Source: Globisporangium splendens (taxonomy: Eukaryota > Oomycota > Peronosporomycetes > Pythiales > Pythiaceae). From it: 64,000 nucleotides of DNA. Within the stretch, counting starts at the first letter, position 1. Each line of letters starts with the position of its first letter. Under the pieces are notes generated by a model, which did no database searches, had not been told where the DNA came from, and saw nothing but the letters and a program-made list of their open reading frames with translations. Shown here piece by piece: positions 43,162 through 53,165 of this stretch. Where the stretch lies: the NCBI GenBank assembly GCA_006386115.1, contig VFIW01000060.1, positions 222,178-286,177 of the forward strand. The letters are read 5' to 3'. The translations under genes and the position numbers were made by a program.

Positions 43162-44380
43162 TCAGTCCATGCCGTGAAATCGTTTACCGATAAATTGGTA
43201 AATCAACAGCGCAATGATCCCCGAGATAATGGCACCAGCCAGCGACGGGTTGCTCTTAAATGCGCGCACCAGCACATTCGGCTGTCGTGCCTGAGCACCA
43301 GCATCGCTGTTCGCACTCGCGGATTTTCCGCCGAGCTTGGCGTATAACTTTTTCTGTTCTTGCTTCACCTGCTGCTTCTTCTTCTTCAGATCCTTGATCA
43401 ACTGACGCACCTTAACGTTCTTCGGCTCGATCACGGCTGCTTTCTGCAGCAATTCAAGCGCCTCAGTGAAATCGTTCTGCTCCAAGCCGATCTGGCCGAC
43501 GCGGTACATGGCTTTGACGTTGCGTGGATCCAACTGGAGAACCTCGAGACTCGAGTCCCGAGCCTCCTTGTACTGCTTCAAGCGGAATTGCACGTTGCCG
43601 ACATTGTTGCCGAGTGCGATGAGCAGGTCCTTGCACGCCTGCGCGTCCTCTTCCGAGTGCTCCCACGTCTCGAGCAGCTTCAATGCGCGTTTGTACAATT
43701 TCGCGGCCTGTTCGTAGTTCTTCTCCTTGAAGTACCGGTTGCCGCTCTCTTTCTTCTTGTTGGCCTCCTCGATGAGCTCCTGCGACGTCATCTCGGCCGT
43801 GATCTTCTTGCCCACGCGCAGCAACTCGATGAAAAATTTCATCGCGGCACCTGGCGGCACTTTTGGCTCGAGTCCAACGTCGCCGTACGCAAAGCGCGCA
43901 TCGCAGCGCACTTCGCACGCTTCGCCCACACGCATCATCTTGCCCACCAACTCCAGTGCTGCACACACATAACAACAGCCATATAATTAGAATCAATAGC
44001 AACCACACGTTGTTTTAAACGCAGTACAGCATTTGACATATACAAAGCACACGCACCAGGCATGACTTCGCCGTCGCCGATGCGGATCTTGCGGGTCTGG
44101 TCCTGCGACACGGTCACGTCTCCCTCGAGCATGTGCTCCGAGTACCGGATCGTGATCTCCTCACCGAATTCTGCCATCCCAAGCCACAACGATATCAAAT
44201 AGCAGCAGTGTCAGCTTGCGTCCACACATGCATATCCTCATGGACAACCCATAATAACTCTACGTATCACGGACCTGCCTGCGCGCCATCGGGGTTCGTG
44301 CGCAGCATCTTGCGGAAGATGCCGCCGCTGCCCAGCAGATCGTCAAAGTCCGCGCGCTCCTCAGGACTGATCGCCACCAT
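43162..44380 (-). CDS. FKBP8/FKBP38-like immunophilin with TPR and membrane anchor
   Basis: Three exons (44275-44380, 44057-44170, 43162-43958) with GT-AG introns of 104 and 98 bp give 338 residues. An FKBP-type domain is formed by EEITIRYSEHMLEG, IRIGDGEVMP, ALELVGKMMRVGE and DARFAYGDVGLEPKVPPGA. TPR repeats follow (ESGNRYFKEKNYEQAAKLYKRAL, NNVGNVQFRLKQYKEA, KAMYRVGQIGLEQNDFTEALELL). The C-terminal hydrophobic helix (AGAIISGIIALLIYQFIGKR) would tail-anchor it in ER or mitochondrial outer membrane, as in FKBP8. TPRs of this type bind Hsp90. Key aromatic residues of the prolyl isomerase pocket are only partly present, so catalytic activity is uncertain. Confidence 0.88.
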
Positions 44381-44381
44381 C

Positions 44382-44413
<32 letters not shown>

Positions 44414-44883
44414 TATTGCGTGCGTATGCGCTTCTGTTTCTCTTTGCGAGTGCTCGCAAATGCTGCGCGTAGGTCGTAGATGTGAAGCACGTGACACTGC
44501 TTCGGTGTCGCTTGTGTGGCGTAATCGCAAATGAAAGAGGGGCAAAACGAGGAGAGGATGCAGGCTTCAATTAGGGACGATAACACACTGCATTTTTTAC
44601 TTATTTGAGCCAATCACATCGATAAATTATAGATTATTTCAACCAACAGTACAACGAATTGTAGTTGACAAGGAAACACTTCTTTATAACCAATCACACT
44701 TATGGACATGAATCGTTTCAACCAACAGGAGAAGATTAGAAGCCGCAAAATAGCCGTAAACACCTTCCGCGACATGTCGATACGCCATGACGATGAATAA
44801 TGACGCAACACGTGGACTAAACGTCAGAATATGTGACGTGTGCGCAATCACCATTGAAGCTCCATGCCATTTTGCCTGTGCTT
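44381..44883. other. Intergenic region with GT microsatellite
   Basis: About 500 bases between the immunophilin start and the P450 3' end. A (GT)n tract occupies 44384-44407, immediately upstream of the start codon. No gene recognised. Confidence 0.6.
44384..44407. repeat. GT microsatellite
   Basis: Alternating gt dinucleotides just 5' of the FKBP-like start codon (CA repeats on the coding strand). Confidence 0.9.
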
Positions 44884-46491
44884 TCACTGCTCAGTGGCGG
44901 TGGCTGCATCCACAGATCGAACCGTGACGTTCACGGGACCTCTGATCGTCAGCGTGATCGACGGACGGTACGTGTACGCCATCGGGTCGCGCTCCGTCGT
45001 GAAGTCGAACTTGCTCAGCACAGCCGCCATCGCGATCTTCATCTCCAGCAGCGCAAACTTCATGCCCAGACACATGCGTGGACCGCCCAGAAACGCCGTG
45101 AACTTGAACGGCGACACCTCGATGAGCTTTCCGGTCGCTGGGTCGATCCATCGATCCGGGTTGTACACCTCGGCGTCGTCTCCCCAGACTTGCGTCAAGC
45201 GCGCCATCGCGTAGTGGGGCAACGCCACGCGCGTCCCTGCTTTGATGAACGTGCCGTCATGCAGCGTCGTGTCTCGCAACGCTGTGCGCGCATTCATCGC
45301 GACGACGGGGTTCAAGCGAATGCTTTCGCGGAGCGCTGCCTCGAGGAACGTCAGCTGCTGCACGTCCTCCATACTGGGTGCACTTGTGATGGCGGCGCCA
45401 CTCCTCAATTTGGGTAGCTTGTCGTAGATCTCCTGACGCACGCGAGCGAGGATTGGCGGCGACCGATTCAGCATGAGGATAAACCACGCCATGCTCTGCG
45501 AGGTCGTATCTCGACCCGCGGCCAAAAAGCTCATCGTCATATCCCGGATCAGAGTCGCGTCGGTGTCGACACTGCCATTATATTCGCCATTCGAATACCC
45601 AGTCGACTCTTTCTCTAGAAACAGCGAGATGAGATCTTTTGACTTGGTATCAGCATCGCTCTTGGTTCTCGCTTGTTCCATTGACCGTTTGATGACATTG
45701 AGTGTAAAATCATTGATCACTTGCACGTCTTTCGCCATTTGCTTCTCTTTCCCAATATTGAGCCATTTCCGGAGCTGCCACGACCAGACGGGGACTTGGA
45801 ACCGCGAGAGCAGGTTCAGCGACGCGCGCTCAAATGCATCCAAGAGCTCCGGGTTCTCGTTCGACTCGAGACCGTGCAAGTTCACACCAAAACCGATCTT
45901 CGTGAACACATCCATCGTAAACAGGTCCAGCATCCGTTTGACGTTGACAGTCTCCTTCGTTTCAGCAATCTCTGCGAGACGCTCACACAAGATCTCCGTG
46001 TAATGCATTACAGTGTGCTCCATGGTATCGCGCATCATCTGCAGCGAGAACAAGTGGCTCGCTGTCTTGCGCTGGTGCATCCAGAGCATACCGTCCACTG
46101 CAAAGATCCCTTTGCCCAACACATCGTACAGCGTGATTGAATTGAGTTCGCCCTTCCCGAAATCCTCAAACTTCGTCTTCAGCACGTGCTCAAAGGCCGC
46201 AGGCGAGGTTAACACAATCGTCACGGGTCTGCCCATGGCTTTTACGCGCCAAATCTGGCCATTCTGCTTGCGCGTCTCGTCCAGCAGGAAGTCGTAGATG
46301 CGGCCAGGGTACCGAAACATAATGTCGAACGTGTTGTACACGACTGGGAGCGTCGTCGCCGGCTGCGGCAGATGGCGAACCGCGCGCTCTGCGGCACTCG
46401 GGAACGCGAGGTACCCGAGCAGCACGACGACGCCCGTGACCGCGAGCACCGCGGGCGTGCAAAGCGCATGCAAAGCGCTGTTCTCACTCAT
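44884..46491 (-). CDS. Cytochrome P450, CYP86-clan-like
   Basis: 535 residues, intronless. An N-terminal hydrophobic segment (about 12-30) anchors it in the ER. The I-helix oxygen-activating motif is AGRDTTS (325-331). The K-helix ExxR is ESIR (389-392). The heme loop is FLGGPRMCLG with the axial Cys at about 474. The overall look (LYDVLGKGIFAVDG, W-x-HQRK-x-ASHLFS) is that of fatty-acid omega-hydroxylase-like CYP86/CYP704-type enzymes and their oomycete relatives. It should use NADPH via a P450 reductase. The substrate, possibly fatty acids, is inferred only from the clan. Confidence 0.92.
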   Translation of the reverse strand: MSENSALHALCTPAVLAVTGVVVLLGYLAFPSAAERAVRHLPQPATTLPVVYNTFDIMFRYPGRIYDFLLDETRKQNGQIWRVKAMGRPVTIVLTSPAAFEHVLKTKFEDFGKGELNSITLYDVLGKGIFAVDGMLWMHQRKTASHLFSLQMMRDTMEHTVMHYTEILCERLAEIAETKETVNVKRMLDLFTMDVFTKIGFGVNLHGLESNENPELLDAFERASLNLLSRFQVPVWSWQLRKWLNIGKEKQMAKDVQVINDFTLNVIKRSMEQARTKSDADTKSKDLISLFLEKESTGYSNGEYNGSVDTDATLIRDMTMSFLAAGRDTTSQSMAWFILMLNRSPPILARVRQEIYDKLPKLRSGAAITSAPSMEDVQQLTFLEAALRESIRLNPVVAMNARTALRDTTLHDGTFIKAGTRVALPHYAMARLTQVWGDDAEVYNPDRWIDPATGKLIEVSPFKFTAFLGGPRMCLGMKFALLEMKIAMAAVLSKFDFTTERDPMAYTYRPSITLTIRGPVNVTVRSVDAATATEQ

Positions 46492-47089
46492 TTATCAGGA
46501 GTTCTTCGGAGCAACTGCTTCTCTCCCTTTTTTTCTTTTGTGTGCTGTTCTGGGAAAAGTGGATCGATGACCTTTCCTTTCGGATTCTTTCTGGGATCCA
46601 ATTCAAACTGCGACGCTTGTTCGGATCCATGTCCAGTCAAACTTCATCAGGTTGTCCTCGATAGATCTGATACTAAAGTGTCAATGAGCACAGTCATTGT
46701 GTGCTATAAGAGCAGTTCACAGAACCGATACCAAAGTATCAAAAGGTGCGAGTCGAGACCATCATTGTGCGGACAAACAGGACTCCAATTTCATTCCCTC
46801 CGCCACTGAGACAAAGAGCGCGCTGTTCAACAGACACGAACCACGCCCACCAAAGCAATCCACGCCCGCGAAACACTCAGCCAAGTGTCAGATAAATCTG
46901 CACACAGAGACAGGCGGCGGTCGCGGATGTGTTGTTTTCAAATCGGTGCACAGCCGTATCGCACGAGTGATGATGCTATACAAACACATGGCGTCATCTG
47001 GGACTCACGAGCCAGCGGTTGGTGCAAACCCAGGAAGCTACTTCAGGCAGGCGTGCACGGCATGGTGGAGTGGATACAGAAGCTGAAGT

Positions 47090-47107
47090 CTCATTTCGCA
47101 ATTCGCC
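47090..47107 (+). promoter_or_regulatory. Initiator/FPR element of ADH copy F
   Basis: CTCATTTCGCAATTCGCC, followed by GACGCAACACAAGCATC, about 50-65 bases before the Met at 47154. Confidence 0.6.
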
Positions 47108-47153
47108 TCTGACGCAACACAAGCATCAAACAGCAACTCAACCTCTTCTCACC

Positions 47154-48218
47154 ATGTCGGCTGCTCCTCGAACCATCAACGCGTACGCCGGATTCAACAA
47201 GGGCGAAGACGTCAAGCCGTGGCAGTACCAGTCCCGTCCGCTCGGCGCCGACGACGTCGAGATCAAGATCTCGCACTGTGGCATCTGTGGCTCGGACATC
47301 CACTCGCTCGACTCGGGGTGGGGTCCCACCACGTACCCTTGCGTCGTGGGTCACGAGATCGTGGGTGAAGTGACGCTCGTGGGTGCGAACGTGACGGAGC
47401 TGGCGGTGGGCGACCGCGTGGGAGTCGGCGCGCAAGTGTCGGCTTGTTTGAACAAGAACGCGGAGGCGCCGTGCAAGCAGTGCGCGGAAGGCGCAGATGC
47501 GTACTGCCCGCACCTCGTGTGGACATACAACGATCGCTACAAGGAGGACGGCGCCATCACGTACGGTGGGTACGCCGACTACGTGCGTGTGCCTGGTCCG
47601 TACGCGTTCAAGATCCCCGAGAGCATCCCGTCGGACGTAGCGGCTCCATTGTTGTGCGCTGGTGCGACGGTGTTCACTCCGTTCAAGGAGCTCGGCGTGA
47701 AGGAAGGCGACCGCGTGGGTGTGATCGGGATCGGCGGTTTGGGCCACTTGGCGATCCAGTTCGCCAAGGCGATGGGTGCCACGGTGGTCGCGTTCTCTCG
47801 CTCGGGGAACAAGGAAGACGAGGTGCGCGCGCTGGGTGCCGACGAGTTCGTCAACTACAGCGACGACGCGCAGGCGAAGAAAGCGGCTGGCTCGGTGGAC
47901 GTGCTGCTGTTGACGGCGGATGCGAACAACATGCCGTACAGCTTGTTCATGAGTTTCCTGGCGATCCGCGGCACGTGCGTGATGGTGGGTCTGCCGAACG
48001 ACGAGCTCAAGTTCCACCCGTTCTTCCTGGTGGGCAACGGCAACAAGCTGATGGGGTCCAAGATCGGGAGTATCGCGGACATCAAGGACATGCTGGCTCT
48101 GGCGGCGGCGAAGAACGTGCGTCCGATCATCCAGAAGATGCCGATGAGCAAGGTGAACGAGGGTCTGGCGATGGTGCGCAACGGCACGGTGCGCTACCGT
48201 GTGGTGCTCGAGAACTAG
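47154..48218 (+). CDS. NADP-dependent zinc alcohol dehydrogenase, copy F
   Basis: 354 residues. The N-terminal two thirds match copy A closely. The C-terminal part has changes shared with copy E (PFFLVGNG, MSKVNEGLAMVRNG), so it sits between the two groups. KEDEV replaces KEAEV after SRSGN, and LAIRGT replaces LATRGT. All zinc ligands are intact. The Met at 47154 follows the initiator element; the upstream in-frame Met at 47019 is not used in this model. It faces the degenerate copy G. Confidence 0.92.
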   Translation: MSAAPRTINAYAGFNKGEDVKPWQYQSRPLGADDVEIKISHCGICGSDIHSLDSGWGPTTYPCVVGHEIVGEVTLVGANVTELAVGDRVGVGAQVSACLNKNAEAPCKQCAEGADAYCPHLVWTYNDRYKEDGAITYGGYADYVRVPGPYAFKIPESIPSDVAAPLLCAGATVFTPFKELGVKEGDRVGVIGIGGLGHLAIQFAKAMGATVVAFSRSGNKEDEVRALGADEFVNYSDDAQAKKAAGSVDVLLLTADANNMPYSLFMSFLAIRGTCVMVGLPNDELKFHPFFLVGNGNKLMGSKIGSIADIKDMLALAAAKNVRPIIQKMPMSKVNEGLAMVRNGTVRYRVVLEN

Positions 48219-48422
48219 AGAGTGTCGCTAGAAGTAGGAGCCAGGAGGGAGCATTTCGTTCGTAAACGACGTGCCTTTCGACTGCGATAGATAAGAACAA
48301 ATGTACCATTTTTTTGAGATGCGTTTGAGGTCGCAGCAAGTCTGTGATAGTTTGCAGAGAAGTCTCCAAAGCATTCGAGGGTAATAAATGCACAAACAGG
48401 TTCGATTTGACAGAGGCAGATC

Positions 48423-48680
48423 TGTTCATGCCGGTTGAGACTTTCAAGGATGGTGCCGTTTGTTTTCATGGTGGCTCATACACTCCTTGTTTGAAGTCAT
48501 CTTCGGCACGCAACAAACGCTTCATCTTTTGTCGAGTATTTTCAGCGTTGGATGGATGATTGTTCCAGGTTGTCACTGCACTTCGTCAGACGCCAACGTG
48601 TCTGGTCGGCTGAATGATAGAAGCGTATCAACATAGGGCTTGGAAGTGCCGTCGCATAGATAAACGTCCCATGAACGGAT
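48423..48680. other. Spacer of palindrome 3
   Basis: About 258 bp between the inverted arms, unrelated to the spacers of palindromes 1 and 2. No gene recognised. Confidence 0.75.
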
Positions 48681-48881
48681 CTGCCTCTGTCAAATCGAAC
48701 CTGTTTGTGCATTTATTACCCTCGAATGCTTTGGAGACTTCTCTGCAAACTATCACAGACTTGCTGCGACCTCAAACGCATCTCAAAAAAATGGTACATT
48801 TGTTCTTATCTATCGCAGTCGAAAGGCACGTCGTTTACGAACGAAATGCTCCCTCCTGGCTCCTACTTCTAGCGACACTCT

Positions 48882-49928
48882 CTAGTTCTCGAGCACCACA
48901 CGGTAGCGCACCGTGCCGTTGCGCACCATCGCCAGACCCTCGTTCACCTTGCTCATCGGCATCTTCTGGATGATCGGACGCACGTTCTTCGCCGCCGCCA
49001 GAGCCAGCATGTCCTTGATGTCCGCGATACTCCCGATCTTGGACCCCATCAGCTTGTTGCCGTTGCCCACCAGGAAGAACGGGTGGAACTTGAGCTCGTC
49101 GTTCGGCAGACCCACCATCACGCACGTGCCGCGGATCGCCAGGAAACTCATGAACAAGCTGTACGGCATGTTGTTCGCATCCGCCGTCAACAGCAGCACG
49201 TCCACCGAGCCAGCCGCTTTCTTCGCCTGCGCGTCGTCGCTGTAGTTGACGAACTCGTCGGCACCCAGCGCGCGCACCTCGTCTTCTTGTTCCCCGAGCG
49301 AGAGAACGCGACCCGGGGCACCCATCCTTGGCGAACTGGATCGCCAAGTGGCCCAAACCGCCGATCCGATCACCCCGCGGTCGCCTTCCTTCACGCCGAG
49401 CTCCTTGAAGGAGTGACACCCGTCGCACCAGCGCACACAATGGAGCCGCTACGTCCGACGGGATGCTCTCGGGGATCTTGAACGCGTACGGACCAGCACA
49501 CGCACGTAGTCGCGTACCCACCGTACGTGATGGCGCCGTCCTCCTTGTAGCGATCGTTGTATGTCCACACGAGGTGCGGGCAGTACGCATCTGCGCTTCC
49601 GCGCACTGCTTGCACGGCGCCTCCGCGTTCTTGTTCAAACAAGCCGACACTTGCGCGCCGACTCCCACGCGGTCGCCCACCGCCAGCTCCGTCACGTTCG
49701 CACCCACGAGCGTCACTTCACCCACGATCTCGTGACCCACGACGCAGGTACGTGGTGGGACCCCACCCCGAGTCGAGCGAGTGGATGTCCGAGCCACAGA
49801 TGCCACAGTGCGAGATCTTGATCTCGACGTCGTCGGCGCCGAGCGGACGGGACTGGTACTGCCACGGCTTGACGTCTTCGCCCTGTTGAATCCGGCGTAC
49901 GCGTTGATGGTTCGAGAGCAGCCGACAT
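48882..49928 (-). pseudogene. Zinc alcohol dehydrogenase, copy G with many small deletions
   Basis: The 3' half (below about 49280) is open and matches copy F. The 5' half, from the Met at 49928, has at least a dozen scattered 1-3-bp deletions relative to F and a net loss of 18 bp over the first 665 bp. This breaks the frame repeatedly. Examples are gctcctcg to gctctcg, caacaaggg to caacaggg and gaaggcgc to gaagcgc. Base substitutions are almost absent. This is either a recent pseudogene or a stretch of unpolished consensus, the latter being favoured by deletions in short homopolymers and by the palindromic context. Confidence 0.85.
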
Positions 49929-49974
49929 GGTGAGAAGAGGTTGAGTTGCTGTTTGATGCTTGTGTTGCGTCGAG

Positions 49975-49990
49975 GCGAATTGCGAATGAG
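49975..49990 (-). promoter_or_regulatory. Initiator/FPR element of ADH copy G
   Basis: CTCATTCGCAATTCGCC on the minus strand, followed by GACGCAACACAAGCATC as in copy F. Confidence 0.55.
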
Positions 49991-50445
49991 GTTGGAACAG
50001 GGGTTTGACTGGCTAAACGAGTTGAGGCAAAATGCATTGCGCTACCTGGTTCGAACACGTGTGCCGCTAGTTGATGTCCCAGATGATGCCGCGCGTTCAT
50101 TTACAGTAGCATCATCTGCTGATGCCAGACGGCTGTGCACCGATTTGAAAACAGCAAATCTGTGCGCGATCCGACCGCTGCCTGTCTCTCTGCTCTTGAG
50201 GTTGAACTTTGATCCCTTCGGTCGTCTCTCGAGTGGGTTCAACACCAGAGCGGATGGTGTTGATGGGCACCCGATGTGGCGACACAAAGGATCGTTTGTC
50301 TCAGTGAGGGAGCAGTCCTGTCTCTGCCCCGCATCGGAGTGATGGTCTGGGTACCCTTTCGATTTCGGTACCTTGGTAGCAGCCGACTCGGAGGTTTTGC
50401 TTTGGGACTTTGGCATCAGCTTTTGGTGGTACAAAAGTGCTCTTA

Positions 50446-50899
50446 TATTGTATGTCGATTGTACGTAAATCCGAACAACTCAGTGCTTTTTGGCTGTAAC
50501 ACACAAGAATCCGAAAGGGACCATAGAGCGCTCATTCTTTGATTCTCGCAGTCTCCCAATCAGCCATTTGTTTCAGGGTGCTTCAAGACGGCCCTGCAGC
50601 ACAAGATGGCAGTTATGGTTGACGAGTCGTTCATACAACTTGCATCTGGGCAAGGATGCCAGTCACACGCATGGTGCCTCCAATTTTCTTCATTTTGGTA
50701 CTTTAGTATCAGTTCAGTCAATGTGATGAGCTCAGGTTAGAACTTCGGCTTCTAATATCCTTCCCTCCTCAAACCGATCAAGATATAGATGCTCACAGTT
50801 TGTCTGTTATTTGTTTTTAAAATTCATCAGTGCTGATTGGCTGTTTCGCCGTTTCGCTTGTCCAACTCGGATCTTCTTCCTGATGTTTGTACCTCCTGT
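50446..50899. other. Intergenic region, nothing recognised
   Basis: About 450 bases between palindrome 3 and the dynamin gene with no conserved frame. Confidence 0.45.
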
Positions 50900-50920
50900 C
50901 GTCATTATTCGCGATTCTGC
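50900..50920 (+). promoter_or_regulatory. Initiator-like element of the dynamin gene
   Basis: CGTCATTATTCGCGATTCTGC, about 25-45 bases before the Met at 50946, resembles the oomycete initiator with a flanking core. Confidence 0.45.
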
Positions 50921-50945
50921 TAGGTGGAGGTGAAGTCGTTCCAGT

Positions 50946-53165
50946 ATGGACGCGAAAGTGAGAGGGCCGATGGGCAACAGCAAACACAGTTCACGAGCAA
51001 AGAGTGAGCTGCTCGCGCGCGTGCAGGACCATGACAAGCGTCAGCTGGTCGACCACCTGCGCGAAATTGGTCTCGACCAGTATGTTGAGCTCCCGCAGAT
51101 CGCTGTCATGGGAGATACCTCGAGCGGGAAATCCTCCCTGTTGTCCGCACTCTCAGGGGTGTCATTCCCGTCCTCTGACCAGCTCACGACACGCTGTCCT
51201 ACACAGCTGATCCTCAACCAAGGTGATGTGTTCCGAGGCAGTGCTCGTCTGGTGCGATACCGTGGGGCACGCTCGCGTCATGGTGGTAGCGACGATCAAG
51301 ATCGCGAGGACCGCGAGGAGCTGCTTCATATAGACGATGTACCAATCGCGATTGAAAGGTTCACGAAGAAGCTCATCGCCGAAGGACAGTATATCAGTGA
51401 CGACCAGATCGTGATCGAACTGTGCGGCCCCGACTTGCCAAATCTCACACTGACAGATCTACCTGGACTCGTACGTACAGTTGGCGACAGCGAAGATTCC
51501 GGCATTATCGGCCGTGTACGGCAACTCGTAGGTCGCTACATGACGCAAGAACGCACGATCATCATTGCCGTCGTCCCAGCCAACGTTGATATGCACAACA
51601 CCGAGATCTTGCAGGCTGCTCAGGAAGCCGATCCGAAGGGTGTGCGCACGATTGCAGTGGTGACGAAGCTAGATCTTGTCGATGCTGGTGCTGAGAAGGC
51701 GGTGCACGAGTTGTTGATGAACAAGAAGAAGTTTATGCATTTGGGGTATCATGCGGTGAAATGCCGCAGCCAGCGAGATGTCAGCTCTGGTGTCAGTATT
51801 GAAGTGGGGCTAATGAACGAGAAACGCTTTTTCATCGACCATGAGTACTGGCACCGACTTCCTGAACACATATGGGGGATATCAAACTTGAGCAACCGAC
51901 TGGTGAGCATTCTTCAGGACAATATTCGTCGGTCTCTTCCGAAAGTGATCCAAGAGATCAACGAGCGCATTGAAGATGCCATAAAGGGGTTGCAGGAGCT
52001 CGGTGAGACCTTGGAGACTGCTGGAGCGCGGCGTCAACAGTTTGGCAGGTGGATGAACGCGTACCTACGGTACATGGATGCTGCCGTCAGCGGCCACTAC
52101 GATGTGTTGCCAAAGATCCACGCCCAACAACCGAAATCAGAAGGACGGATTGCCAAAGGACTTGCCTTTGTTGAAGCTTCAGGCTTTGTAGATTTGAGAT
52201 TGCGCGCAGTGCTCCGTCATTCCGATTCAAAGTTTCGGGATGCTATTAAGGCTACGAAATCCAGCGCGTGGAGAAATGGAAAGGCACAGCAAGACGTTTG
52301 TGTTGGAGATATCATTGAAACTCATATAAATGGCGGATGGGAAGCAGCAAAAGTGATCGAACGGAATGGTGGCGACATTCGCTGCAGCGAGTTTCCTGAT
52401 GAGTGGATCGGATTAAGTCGCTGGCGCTACCCGAAGTATCACAGTTTGAAGAAGTTTATTCGAGAAAATCGGGGTGATGAGCTCTCTATTTTCCCGTCAT
52501 TTCGAGTGTTTTGTAACTTGTTCCGTGGGTGTGTCGATGAGTGGAGTTCTCCTACCAAGTGTTTGATTGAAAGCTATCACACGCAGATCACAAATGTGTC
52601 GAACCACATGATCAAGGAGCTCCATGCAGTGCCTCGAGTTGAAACGTTTTTGGTGGATACGATGAATCGAATTTTGACAAAATTAGTGCACAAAGCGGAG
52701 AGCGAAATGCAGAATTTACTGCGCGTTGAGTATCGTCCGTACACCCAAGACGACAACTTGCACCGAGAGTTCAATCGACGTCGTCTTGAGGTCTTGAAAG
52801 CCCAGTTCGTGGAGCTTGTACCTTCGCTCTACAGCAAAATCAGCGAAGTGGACGTCCTGAACGCTTTTACACAGATGATGACATTGAACGAAGACCGTGA
52901 AGCCCAAGATATGGAGACCGCGTTAGACGCGTACTTTGACGTATCAAGCAAGCGAGTCGTTGATAATGCTCCGATTCGGCTAAACGATTTGATGACCGTG
53001 GACTTTTTGAAAGAAATGGAAAATGAGTTGATGGGGATCACAGATGAAAAACTAGCATGGTTACTCGAGGAGTCGGATCAAAAGAGGATCATGCGCAGCC
53101 GGTTGATGGAAGAAATGGCGTGCCTGAAACGAGCAAAGGAGAAAATCATGGTAATGCGCGAGTAA
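50946..53165 (+). CDS. Mx-like dynamin-family GTPase with a Tudor/Agenet-like module in the stalk
   Basis: 739 residues, intronless. The G domain has the P-loop GDTSSGKS (56-63), switch I Thr in LTTRCPT, G3 DLPG (171-174) and G4 TKLD (240-243). Sequence around VVPANVDMHNTEIL is typical of Mx/dynamin proteins. A bundle/stalk region follows, and the C-terminus (about 685-735, FLKEMENELMGITDEKL...CLKRAKEKI) is a GTPase effector domain. There is no PH or Pro-rich domain. Between about residues 451 and 497 the stalk carries VGDIIETHINGGWEAAKVIE, then IRCSEFPDEWIGLSRWR, which looks like a small Tudor/Agenet/SH3-like barrel. This insert is unusual for dynamins. Roles of the superfamily are membrane remodelling and, for Mx proteins, antiviral defence. 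Which applies here is unknown. Confidence 0.88.
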   Translation: MDAKVRGPMGNSKHSSRAKSELLARVQDHDKRQLVDHLREIGLDQYVELPQIAVMGDTSSGKSSLLSALSGVSFPSSDQLTTRCPTQLILNQGDVFRGSARLVRYRGARSRHGGSDDQDREDREELLHIDDVPIAIERFTKKLIAEGQYISDDQIVIELCGPDLPNLTLTDLPGLVRTVGDSEDSGIIGRVRQLVGRYMTQERTIIIAVVPANVDMHNTEILQAAQEADPKGVRTIAVVTKLDLVDAGAEKAVHELLMNKKKFMHLGYHAVKCRSQRDVSSGVSIEVGLMNEKRFFIDHEYWHRLPEHIWGISNLSNRLVSILQDNIRRSLPKVIQEINERIEDAIKGLQELGETLETAGARRQQFGRWMNAYLRYMDAAVSGHYDVLPKIHAQQPKSEGRIAKGLAFVEASGFVDLRLRAVLRHSDSKFRDAIKATKSSAWRNGKAQQDVCVGDIIETHINGGWEAAKVIERNGGDIRCSEFPDEWIGLSRWRYPKYHSLKKFIRENRGDELSIFPSFRVFCNLFRGCVDEWSSPTKCLIESYHTQITNVSNHMIKELHAVPRVETFLVDTMNRILTKLVHKAESEMQNLLRVEYRPYTQDDNLHREFNRRRLEVLKAQFVELVPSLYSKISEVDVLNAFTQMMTLNEDREAQDMETALDAYFDVSSKRVVDNAPIRLNDLMTVDFLKEMENELMGITDEKLAWLLEESDQKRIMRSRLMEEMACLKRAKEKIMVMRE

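Larger units (their letters stand above)
46700..48422 (+). repeat. Palindrome 3, left arm
   Basis: Inverted relative of 48681-50445. The inner part (ADH gene 3' half, 3' flank up to caaacaggttcgatttgac) is nearly identical. The outer part (46700-47090) is clearly homologous but diverged. Confidence 0.85.
48681..50445 (-). repeat. Palindrome 3, right arm
   Basis: Inverted relative of 46700-48422. It is near-identical up to about 49270, then carries many 1-3-bp losses to 49928. Beyond the promoter it is diverged but alignable to about 50445. Confidence 0.85.

Noticed and set aside
50040..50070. ggttcgaacac considered as a tRNA T-loop
   Set aside because: No acceptor stem, D-arm or anticodon stem could be folded around it.
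49941..50342. 133-codon plus-strand frame to the right of ADH copy G
   Set aside because: It lies in the diverged outer arm of palindrome 3, whose counterpart on the left is not open, so it is not a conserved gene.
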